From positions 1 through 6,478 of the forward strand of contig JAIMBM010000185.1 of the NCBI GenBank assembly GCA_023511475.1: a stretch of 6,478 nt of DNA, given 5' to 3'. Shown piece by piece: positions 1 to 5,193 of this stretch (position 1 is its first letter; every line of letters begins with the position of its first letter). This DNA is from Anaerolineae bacterium (lineage in GTDB: Bacteria > Chloroflexota > Anaerolineae > SpSt-313). Below the pieces are notes generated by a model that was not told the DNA's origin, searched no databases, and worked only from the letters and a program-made list of their open reading frames with translations. The translations under genes were made by a program, and so were the position numbers.

Positions 1-187
1 GACGCAGCATCGCTCGAGGTCATCTCAGCGACCGGTAGACGGCGCCACGAGTTGCACCCCGAAAGGCCAAACTCGATGGGGGTTCTCGCACGCAGGCCCG
101 TTGAGCGCCATCCCAACGAGCTCTGCGCGACATCGAGGAGTACCTCCCGAAAAGCCCAAAGTCGGATACAAGGCATGGTGCCTATCC

Positions 188-221
188 TGCCCGCAGTGGG
201 ATACGCGCTCCCGTGCGGGCA
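188..221. repeat. Inverted repeat upstream of the glcD promoter
   Basis: TGCCCGCA at 188-195 is perfectly reverse-complementary to TGCGGGCA at 214-221. Inside it, GGGA (198-201) can pair with TCCC (209-212) around a 7-base loop. No T-run follows on either strand, so it does not look like an intrinsic terminator. Its right arm ends four bases before the putative -35 box, a position that would suit an operator or a boundary element. The function is inferred only from position. Confidence 0.5.
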
Positions 222-224
222 CCG

Positions 225-253
225 TTGCCGGGGCGCGCGTTTTGTGGTATCCT
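225..253 (+). promoter_or_regulatory. Candidate extended -10 promoter for glcD
   Basis: TTGCCG (225-230) and TATCCT (248-253) each match four of six sigma-70 consensus bases and are separated by the ideal 17 bases. The -10 is preceded by TGG (245-247), giving the TGn extended -10 motif. Transcription would start near 260, leaving a leader of about 40 bases that contains the ribosome binding site. Imperfect matches of this kind arise by chance, so this is a candidate only. Confidence 0.4.
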
Positions 254-290
254 CGCTGCGCTGGCTGGCAGGGGATTGTGTCGCCAGGGC

Positions 291-300
291 GGAGGAGGGG
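291..300 (+). promoter_or_regulatory. Ribosome binding site that sets the glcD start
   Basis: GGAGGAGGGG lies immediately before the ATG at 302. The GGAGG core at 291-295 leaves six bases to the start. This strong Shine-Dalgarno is the main reason for choosing ATG 302 over the in-frame ATG at 101, which has no comparable site and would add 67 residues unlike the family. Confidence 0.75.
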
Positions 301-301
301 C

Positions 302-1699
302 ATGTACGCGAGGGTGGATGGCGCTATCCTGGACGGACTGAAGGCTATCGTTGGTGAAGCGAACGTTCTCTGGAGCACCGAGGCCCTGGAGCCCTACGCC
401 CATGATGAGACGCCCGGCCTTCGGTCGATGCCCGAGGTTGTGGTGAGGGCGAACTCGGCGTCCGAGGTCTCGCGGGTCCTGCGCCTTGCCAACGAGCGCC
501 GCATTCCGGTGACGCCGCGCTCGGGCGGCACGGGCCTTTCGGGTGGGGCGGTCCCGACTCTTGGCGGGATCGTGCTCTCGCTGGAGCGAATGGACCGCAT
601 CCTCGAGATCGACCGCGAGAACCTGACGGTCACCGCGGAACCGGGAGTGATCACGGGCAACCTCCACCGCGCCGTCGAGCACGAGGGGCTTTTCTACCCG
701 CCCGACCCGGCGAGCCTGGATTCCTGCCGGCTCGGGGGCAACATCGCCGAGAACGCGGGCGGGCCTCGGGCGGTCAAGTATGGCGTGACGAAGGACTATG
801 TCTGCGGGCTGGAGGCGGTGCTCCCCTCGGGGGAGATCGTTCGCATGGGCGGAAAGCTCGTCAAGAACGTGACCGGATACAGCCTCATCCAGCTTCTGAT
901 CGGCTCGGAGGGGACGCTCGCCGTCATCACCCAGATCACCCTGCGCCTGCTGCCGCTTCCGCCGTATCGCGTGGACCTGCTCGCCCAGTTCCCCGAGTTC
1001 GAGCCGGCGATCCGCGCTGTGTCGGACATCATCGCCCGGCGCATCGTTCCGACGACGATCGAGTTCATGGAGCGCGATAGCGTCCTCGCTTCCGAGCGGC
1101 TCCTTGGGAAACCGCTTCCAGGGCGGGACGCTGGCGCCTGCCTCCTCATCCAGCTGGATGGCCGGCGTGAGGAAGACGCCTACGCGGATATGGAGCTCGT
1201 GGGGGATGCCTGCCTGGAGAACGGCGCTCTCGACGTCCTGGTCGCGCGCGATCGACCCACGCGGGATCGCCTGTGGGAGGGGCGGCGGGTCATCATCGAT
1301 GCCTTGAAGCACGAGAGCCCGGTGAGCCACATGGAGGATGTGGTCGTGCCCCGTGCGGTGATTCCCCGGCTGGTCGGCGGTGTGCACAAGCTTGCCGCCG
1401 AGCAAGGGGTACGCATCGTCTGCTTCGGGCACGCGGGCGATGGCAACGTGCACGTGATTGCGCTCAAGGATGATCTCTCGGACGCGCGCTGGCAGGAGCT
1501 CGTGCCCGCCCTGCAAACAGGAATCTACAAGCTGGCACTCTCCCTCGGCGGGACCCTGACCGGCGAGCACGGCATCGGCGCGACTCGCCGCGCCTACCTG
1601 CCGCTGGCTCTCGACCCGGTGCTGATCGACCTGCAGCGTCGGCTCAAGGCCGTTTTTGACCCCAATGGTATCCTGAACCCCGGCAAGGTGTTTCCGTAG
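302..1699 (+). CDS. glcD: FAD-linked oxidase, GlcD/D-lactate dehydrogenase family
   Basis: The protein has 465 residues, a normal length for GlcD-type flavoproteins, which oxidise a 2-hydroxyacid such as glycolate or D-lactate to the 2-oxoacid using FAD. The N-terminal FAD-binding (PCMH/VAO-type) domain shows PRSGGTGLSGG at 72-82, PPDP at 133-136, GGNIAENAGGPRAVKYG at 145-161 and TGYSLIQLLIGSEGTLAVIT at 191-210. The C-terminal FAD-oxidase cap has GHAGDGNVH at 376-384, TGEHGIG at 420-426 and the closing DPNGILNPGK at 453-462. His377, His384 and Glu422 match the metal and substrate site known from D-2-hydroxyglutarate and D-lactate dehydrogenases. There is no signal peptide, membrane segment or fused Fe-S domain, and no glcE or glcF lies downstream, so the electron acceptor is unknown. 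The fold and family are secure. The substrate is not: glycolate, D-lactate and D-2-hydroxyglutarate are all possible, and the symbol denotes the family. Confidence 0.9.
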   Translation: MYARVDGAILDGLKAIVGEANVLWSTEALEPYAHDETPGLRSMPEVVVRANSASEVSRVLRLANERRIPVTPRSGGTGLSGGAVPTLGGIVLSLERMDRILEIDRENLTVTAEPGVITGNLHRAVEHEGLFYPPDPASLDSCRLGGNIAENAGGPRAVKYGVTKDYVCGLEAVLPSGEIVRMGGKLVKNVTGYSLIQLLIGSEGTLAVITQITLRLLPLPPYRVDLLAQFPEFEPAIRAVSDIIARRIVPTTIEFMERDSVLASERLLGKPLPGRDAGACLLIQLDGRREEDAYADMELVGDACLENGALDVLVARDRPTRDRLWEGRRVIIDALKHESPVSHMEDVVVPRAVIPRLVGGVHKLAAEQGVRIVCFGHAGDGNVHVIALKDDLSDARWQELVPALQTGIYKLALSLGGTLTGEHGIGATRRAYLPLALDPVLIDLQRRLKAVFDPNGILNPGKVFP

Positions 1700-1721
1700 G
1701 AAGCACAGCGCGATTCCAAGC

Positions 1722-1762
1722 CGGTGGCCTCGATCAGGCGGGCGGCGACTGAGGCCGTACCG
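1722..1762. repeat. Stem-loop between glcD and rpiB
   Basis: In the 88-base gap, GGCCTC (1726-1731) pairs perfectly with GAGGCC (1751-1756). After a 2-base bulge (1757-1758), CGGT (1722-1725) pairs with ACCG (1759-1762). The loop is 19 bases. No T-run follows, so termination is doubtful; it could equally be an attenuating or processing hairpin, or chance in GC-rich DNA. I saw no good promoter in this gap, so glcD and rpiB may be co-transcribed. Confidence 0.3.
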
Positions 1763-1787
1763 CCAGCCCACGGAGGAGCGTCTCATC

Positions 1788-2273
1788 ATGCGTGTGGCGA
1801 TCGCCTGCGACCATGCTGGTGTCACACTGAAGCAGCACCTGATCGGGCTGCTCCGCGCCCGAGGGCACGAGGTCCTTGACCTCGGCACGCACGGACCCGA
1901 GTCCGTGGACTATCCCGACTATGCTCTGAAGGTGGCCGAGGAGGTGAGCGCCGGGCGGGCGAGCACCGGCATCCTCATCTGTGGCACCGGGATCGGGATG
2001 AGCCTCGCGGCCAACAAGGTGCCCGGCATACGGGCCGCCGTGGCGACCGACCCGTATGTGGCGCGCATGGCGAGGGCCCATAACGACGCGAATGTGCTCT
2101 GCCTGGGAGCCCGCGTCATCGGAGAGGGACTGGCAGAGGAGATCGTCGACACCTGGCTGGCGACGGGCGCTGAAGGTGGAAGGCACGCCCTCCGGGTCGA
2201 GAAGATCCGGCGCATAGAGCAGCGATACCTGCGGTGCGAAGAATATCCACAAACACCTATTGCGAAAGTTTGA
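1788..2273 (+). CDS. rpiB: Ribose-5-phosphate isomerase B
   Basis: This 161-residue protein of the RpiB/LacAB family interconverts ribose 5-phosphate and ribulose 5-phosphate in the cytoplasmic, non-oxidative pentose phosphate pathway. The N-terminus MRVAIACDHAG places Asp8-His9 in the substrate site. DYPDYA at 41-46 is typical of the family. CGTGIG at 65-70 supplies the catalytic Cys65 and the anion-binding loop with Thr67. His98-Asn99 corresponds to the ring-opening His of the E. coli enzyme, and GRHALR at 131-136 carries the phosphate-binding Arg region. The length is slightly above the usual 145-155 because of a charged C-terminal tail. ATG 1788 is preceded by GGAGGAG at 1772-1778, 9 to 11 bases upstream depending on the core used. 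LacA/LacB and allose-6-phosphate isomerases share the fold, but a lone gene with these motifs favours RpiB. Its TGA stop (2271-2273) lies inside the -35 box of the next promoter. Confidence 0.95.
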   Translation: MRVAIACDHAGVTLKQHLIGLLRARGHEVLDLGTHGPESVDYPDYALKVAEEVSAGRASTGILICGTGIGMSLAANKVPGIRAAVATDPYVARMARAHNDANVLCLGARVIGEGLAEEIVDTWLATGAEGGRHALRVEKIRRIEQRYLRCEEYPQTPIAKV

Positions 2274-2297
2274 CAGGTCCCTGCCCGCGCCTATAAT
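2270..2297 (+). promoter_or_regulatory. Consensus sigma-70 promoter for the PBP gene
   Basis: TTGACA at 2270-2275 and TATAAT at 2292-2297 both match the housekeeping consensus at all six positions, with a 16-base spacer. The -35 box contains the TGA stop codon of rpiB, so the promoter begins inside the upstream gene. Transcription should start near 2304, giving a leader of about 100 bases before the GTG start. A match this complete is very unlikely by chance in GC-rich DNA. It suggests strong, probably constitutive initiation that uncouples the PBP from glcD and rpiB. Confidence 0.88.
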
Positions 2298-2315
2298 CGA
2301 TGCCGCGCTGGTCGA

Positions 2316-2379
2316 GGCCCGGCCGGGAACTGGATCGGACAGGCCGACGTCTGATACCTGTGAGGCCTGTGGCCGGGCT
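2316..2379 (+). promoter_or_regulatory. Two-tier hairpin in the PBP mRNA leader
   Basis: GCCCGGCC (2317-2324) pairs with GGCCGGGC (2371-2378), extendable by a G-U pair (2316/2379). ACAGGCC (2339-2345) pairs with GGCCTGT (2364-2370). The two 3' arms are directly adjacent, so the helices can stack, with a 14-base bulge (2325-2338) on the 5' side and an 18-base apical loop (2346-2363). The structure ends four bases before the purine-rich ribosome binding site. A competing local palindrome at 2318-2327 could open the outer stem, so two folds are possible. I recognise no known riboswitch class. A regulatory role is inferred from the pairing and position. Confidence 0.5.
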
Positions 2380-2382
2380 GCG

Positions 2383-2394
2383 AAAGGAGCGGAG
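2383..2394 (+). promoter_or_regulatory. Ribosome binding site supporting a GTG start
   Basis: AAAGGAG at 2383-2389 and GGAG at 2391-2394 lie upstream of GTG 2405. The second leaves 10 bases to the start and the first 15. The next in-frame ATG, at 2477 (residue 25), has no Shine-Dalgarno, so GTG 2405 is preferred. The paired purine blocks follow directly after the leader hairpin. Confidence 0.65.
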
Positions 2395-2404
2395 CTTCTA
2401 GAGC

Positions 2405-5113
2405 GTGGCAGACGAGACGCGTGATGTTCGGAAGCCGGAGCAGTCTGGGGACGGTCCCTCGGCGGAACCGGGCGCGATGGCGCTTTTCTGGCGAGGGTTT
2501 GCTTTCTCGGTGTCGGGGCTACTTGCCCTGGTACTGGTAGCGGTTGCCCTCTCCCTGGGCATCTATGTCTACGTGGCCCTCACGCTGCCCTCGCCGGAAG
2601 AGCTGCAGGCGCGGGCCGCCTCGTTTGTGAGCACCAAAATCCTCGACCGTAACGGCGAGCTACTGTACGTAATCAACGACCCACTGGGCGGGCGGCGCAC
2701 ACTGGTGCGGCTCGAGGATATCCCCCTTGACCTGCGCAACGCCACTATCGCGACCGAGGACCCGACCTTCTACAGCAATCCCGGCTTCAACCCGCTGGCG
2801 ATTGCCCGCGCCCTGTACTACAACCTCAAGGAGGGTGAGATCGTCTCGGGCGCGAGCACCATTACGCAGCAGCTGGTGAAGACGCTGTTTGTGGGGACTG
2901 AGGTCTCCCTCAAGCGCAAGATCAAAGAGGCGGTCCTTGCGGCCGAGATCACGCGGACCTATGACAAGGACACCATCCTCGAGATCTATCTCAACGAGAT
3001 CTACTACGGCAATCTGGCCTACGGGGTGGCTGCGGCTGCCGAGACGTACTTTAACAAGCCGGTGAGCGAGCTAACCCTCGCGGAGTCGGCGCTGCTCGTC
3101 GGAATCGTGCCGGCGCCGGTGGCTCACGACCCGTACACTCACCGTGAGGCGGCGCTGGCCGCGCGCGACGCCGTGCTGGACAAGATGGTGCGCCATGGAT
3201 ACATCACGGCCGAGCAGGCGGAGGCCGCCAAAGCGGAGCCGCTTACGCTGGCCAAGCGGCGCATCGATATGCTGGCGCCGCACTTTGTGGTGTACGTGCG
3301 GGAGCAGCTCGAGCAGCAGTATGGCGCCGAGACGCTATATCGGGGCGGGCTGCAGGTCGAGACGACGCTCGACCTGCGCATTCAGAAGATCGCCGAGCAG
3401 GTGGCACGGGAGAGAATCTCCAAACTCACCGGCCAGAACGTTACCAACGCTGCGCTCGTGGCCATCGATCCCCAGACGGGGGAGATCCTGGCCATGGTCG
3501 GGTCGGTGGACTTTTACGACGAGGAGATCGATGGACAGGTGAACGTGGCGGTGAGCCCCCGGCAGCCGGGCTCGTCGATCAAGCCTCTGACCTACGTGGC
3601 CGCCTTTGAGAGGGGCTGGACGCCTGCCACGATGATCATGGACGTCAAGACCCAGTTTCCCGATGGGGCTAACCCGCCCTTCGAGCCCCCCAACTATGAC
3701 GGCAAGGAGCATGGCCCCGTCTCGGTGCGGACGGCGCTTGCCAACTCGTACAACATCCCTGCGGTCAAGGCGCTGCAGTACATCGGCATCCCGTCGCTGG
3801 TCGAGATGGCTCAGCGGCTCGGGGTGCGCAGCCTGAACAGCCCGTACTATGGCCTCTCGCTGACGCTGGGCGGCGGGGAAGTGACGCTACTGGAGATGAC
3901 CGGAGCCTACAGCGCCTTGGCGACCGGCGGGGTATGGCGAGAGCCGCAGGCCATCCTGCGCGTCAGGGATGCATCGGGCGCGGTCATCTATGAGTACAAC
4001 CCGGGCCCTGGAAGGCAGGTGCTGGACCCGAGGCATGCCTATCTGATCACCGACATTCTCTCGGACAATGAGGCCCGTACACCCATGTTTGGGCCGTCGA
4101 GCTACCTAAAGCTCTCCCGGCCGGCTGCAGCCAAGACGGGAACGACCAATAACTATCGGGACGCGTGGACGATCGGCTACACAACGTCACTGGTGGCCGG
4201 AGTCTGGGTGGGCAACTCGGATGGCTCCGAGATGCAGCGGGTTCCCGGCTCGCAGGGCGCTGGTCCGATCTGGCACGATTTCATGGAGCAGGCCCTGCCG
4301 ATCCTCGAGGCCGAGGGCAAGCCCGCGCTGCCGTTTCCGCGCCCCGCCGGGATCATCGAGGTCGAGGTCTGCAGCGTCTCTGGCCAGAAGCCGTCGCCCG
4401 ACTGTCCCTCGCGTCGCAAGGAGCTGTTCCTCATAGGGACCGAGCGGCATGAGGAGTGCAGTGTGCACCGCAAGATCGGCGTCTGCCAGGTCAGTGGCAA
4501 GCTGGCAACCGAGCTCTGCCCGGGCAACGCCCTCGAGTTCAAGCTGTTCGAGGTCTACCCGCCGGACGGTGAGGACTGGGCTCGTCGCAACAACATCCCG
4601 CAGCCGCCCTCTGAGCGATGCGACGTGCACACCGGGCATGCGCTCGTGGCCATCGCATCGCCCCGGGAGGGGGAAGAGGTCGGGCGCCGCGTCGAGGTCT
4701 GGGGCGATGCCCAGATGAGCGACATGCGCCGCTACCGCGTCGAGTACGGCGAGGGCAGTGATCCTCAGGGCTGGGCGACCATTGAAGAGCGAGACTCTTC
4801 CGGCGTGCAGGGCGGCTTGCTCGCTATCTGGCAGACGAGGCGTCTGAAGAAGGGCACCTACACGCTGCGCCTCCTGGTCTTCGATAGCAGGGGGAACTCG
4901 CGCGAAGCCCGTGTGCATGTGCTGGTCGAGGGCGAACCGACCGCCACGCCCACGGCGACGGAGACGCCGACCGCGACGCCCTCGCCAACGCCAACCTCCA
5001 GTCCCGAGCCAACCGAGACGCCGCGACCGACGCGCACCCCGAGGCCCACGCACGGCCCGGATGAGACTCCCACGCCACCGGAAGGCGGGCCGACTGACGC
5101 GCCTGGCTCCTGA
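2405..5113 (+). CDS. Class A penicillin-binding protein (PBP1A type, GT51 plus transpeptidase)
   Basis: This 902-residue bifunctional peptidoglycan synthase polymerises lipid II and cross-links stem peptides outside the membrane. A short acidic cytoplasmic tail is followed by one membrane segment at about 32-58. The GT51 glycosyltransferase (about 78-265) has ATEDPTFYSNPG at 116-127 with catalytic Glu118 (the usual motif-I His is Asn125), GASTITQQLVK at 149-159, RKIKEAVLAAEI at 171-182 and EIYLNEIYYGN at 193-203. The transpeptidase (about 345-630) has the nucleophile Ser390 in SSIK, SYN at 448-450 and KTGT at 577-580, all intact. Beyond it lie a duplicated cysteine motif (656-742), an Ig-like beta domain (about 745-842) and a Thr/Pro tail to the C-terminus. 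These extensions make it longer than E. coli PBP1a and suggest wall or surface contacts. It starts with GTG, has its own promoter and leader hairpin, and converges on a peptidoglycan hydrolase gene. The family call is secure; the roles of the C-terminal modules are inferred. Confidence 0.96.
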   Translation: MADETRDVRKPEQSGDGPSAEPGAMALFWRGFAFSVSGLLALVLVAVALSLGIYVYVALTLPSPEELQARAASFVSTKILDRNGELLYVINDPLGGRRTLVRLEDIPLDLRNATIATEDPTFYSNPGFNPLAIARALYYNLKEGEIVSGASTITQQLVKTLFVGTEVSLKRKIKEAVLAAEITRTYDKDTILEIYLNEIYYGNLAYGVAAAAETYFNKPVSELTLAESALLVGIVPAPVAHDPYTHREAALAARDAVLDKMVRHGYITAEQAEAAKAEPLTLAKRRIDMLAPHFVVYVREQLEQQYGAETLYRGGLQVETTLDLRIQKIAEQVARERISKLTGQNVTNAALVAIDPQTGEILAMVGSVDFYDEEIDGQVNVAVSPRQPGSSIKPLTYVAAFERGWTPATMIMDVKTQFPDGANPPFEPPNYDGKEHGPVSVRTALANSYNIPAVKALQYIGIPSLVEMAQRLGVRSLNSPYYGLSLTLGGGEVTLLEMTGAYSALATGGVWREPQAILRVRDASGAVIYEYNPGPGRQVLDPRHAYLITDILSDNEARTPMFGPSSYLKLSRPAAAKTGTTNNYRDAWTIGYTTSLVAGVWVGNSDGSEMQRVPGSQGAGPIWHDFMEQALPILEAEGKPALPFPRPAGIIEVEVCSVSGQKPSPDCPSRRKELFLIGTERHEECSVHRKIGVCQVSGKLATELCPGNALEFKLFEVYPPDGEDWARRNNIPQPPSERCDVHTGHALVAIASPREGEEVGRRVEVWGDAQMSDMRRYRVEYGEGSDPQGWATIEERDSSGVQGGLLAIWQTRRLKKGTYTLRLLVFDSRGNSREARVHVLVEGEPTATPTATETPTATPSPTPTSSPEPTETPRPTRTPRPTHGPDETPTPPEGGPTDAPGS
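4370..4630 (+). repeat. Duplicated cysteine motif encoded in the PBP gene
   Basis: Residues 656-688 and 694-742 each follow the pattern C-x-V-S-G-x6-C-P, then a variable stretch, then E-x-C-x-V-H. Copy one has Cys656, Cys667 and Cys685; copy two has Cys694, Cys705 and Cys739. The C-to-C spacing in the first part is identical, while the interval before the last Cys grows from 17 to 33 residues. Six cysteines outside the membrane could form disulfides or bind metal. Similar Cys/VSG segments follow the transpeptidase in other bacterial class A PBPs, so the motif itself is probably not new; the tandem duplication is what is seen here. Confidence 0.7.
4937..5080 (+). repeat. Thr/Pro-rich low-complexity tail of the PBP
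   Basis: Residues 845-892 consist mostly of Thr, Pro, Glu and Ser in TPT, TATP and PRPT units, encoded by imperfect repeats of ACG, CCG and CCA codons. Such extended, flexible tails act as wall-spanning linkers or spacers and may be glycosylated. Here the tail is terminal, since only about ten more residues follow and no anchor motif (LPxTG or hydrophobic segment) is visible. The repeated codons make this stretch prone to length variation by slippage. Confidence 0.85.
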
Positions 5114-5129
5114 GCGCTGGTGAGGGCCA

Positions 5130-5186
5130 GCAGGCATAGGGTGGGGGAGGCAAGCCTCTGCTCCGGCGCCTCCCCCGTGGGCCTGC
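5130..5186. terminator. Nested hairpin between convergent genes, putative bidirectional terminator
   Basis: GGGGGAGGC (5143-5151) pairs perfectly with GCCTCCCCC (5168-5176), extended outward by two G-U pairs (5141-5142/5177-5178). Inward, after a 2-base bulge, GCC (5154-5156) pairs with GGC (5165-5167), leaving an 8-base loop. An outer stem pairs GCAGGC (5130-5135) with GCCTGC (5181-5186). It fills the 80-base gap between the PBP stop (5113) and the stop of the opposing gene (5194). There is no T-run on either side, so it is not a classical intrinsic terminator. Its position between tail-to-tail genes still favours ending or protecting both transcripts. Confidence 0.6.
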
Positions 5187-5193
5187 GGCGCTG

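Larger units (their letters stand above)
1..301. other. Left-edge region without a convincing gene
   Basis: No frame here reads as a recognisable protein. The glcD frame is open upstream to an ATG at 101, but the 67 extra residues resemble no part of the FAD-oxidase family and precede a strong ribosome binding site. On the minus strand an open frame begins with ATG at 176 and runs off the left edge (about 58 codons). It is preceded by a weak AGGATAGG-like stretch, but its translation is rich in Arg and Trp, only about two thirds of its codons end in G or C, and I recognise no motif, so I do not call it a gene. I saw no tRNA cloverleaf. The supportable content is the inverted repeat at 188-221, the small hairpin AGGCA-3-TGCCT at 171-183, and the promoter candidate for the next gene. 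Confidence 0.5.

Noticed and set aside
1..176. Minus-strand open frame from ATG 176 running off the left edge
   Set aside because: Only a weak binding site, Arg/Trp-rich composition, modest G/C at codon third positions and no recognisable motif. It could be real only if the missing sequence supports it.
188..221. Inverted repeat as an intrinsic terminator of an upstream gene
   Set aside because: No T-run directly follows on either strand; the nearest short T-run (240-243) is about 19 bases past the stem.
101..301. 67-residue N-terminal extension of the GlcD-type protein from ATG 101
   Set aside because: The strong GGAGGAGGGG site directly before ATG 302, the candidate promoter inside the extension, and the lack of family resemblance all favour the shorter protein of normal length.
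182..1888. Long minus-strand open frame (568 codons) opposite glcD
   Set aside because: It is antisense to a clear FAD-oxidase gene, is rich in Arg, His, Pro and Ala as expected from reading GC-rich coding DNA backwards, and contains no protein motif.
1734..2252. Minus-strand open frame opposite rpiB
   Set aside because: It mirrors a well-conserved gene with intact catalytic residues on the plus strand and has no recognisable domain of its own.
4937..5080. Tandem DNA repeat as a possible CRISPR or minisatellite
   Set aside because: The units are imperfect codon-level repeats within an open Thr/Pro reading frame, with no constant repeat and variable spacer structure.
4187..5137. Minus-strand open frame (316 codons) opposite the 3' part of the PBP gene
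   Set aside because: Composition is Arg/Gly/Ala-rich, its N-terminal part is the reverse of the Thr/Pro codon repeats, and the plus-strand reading is a coherent domain protein.
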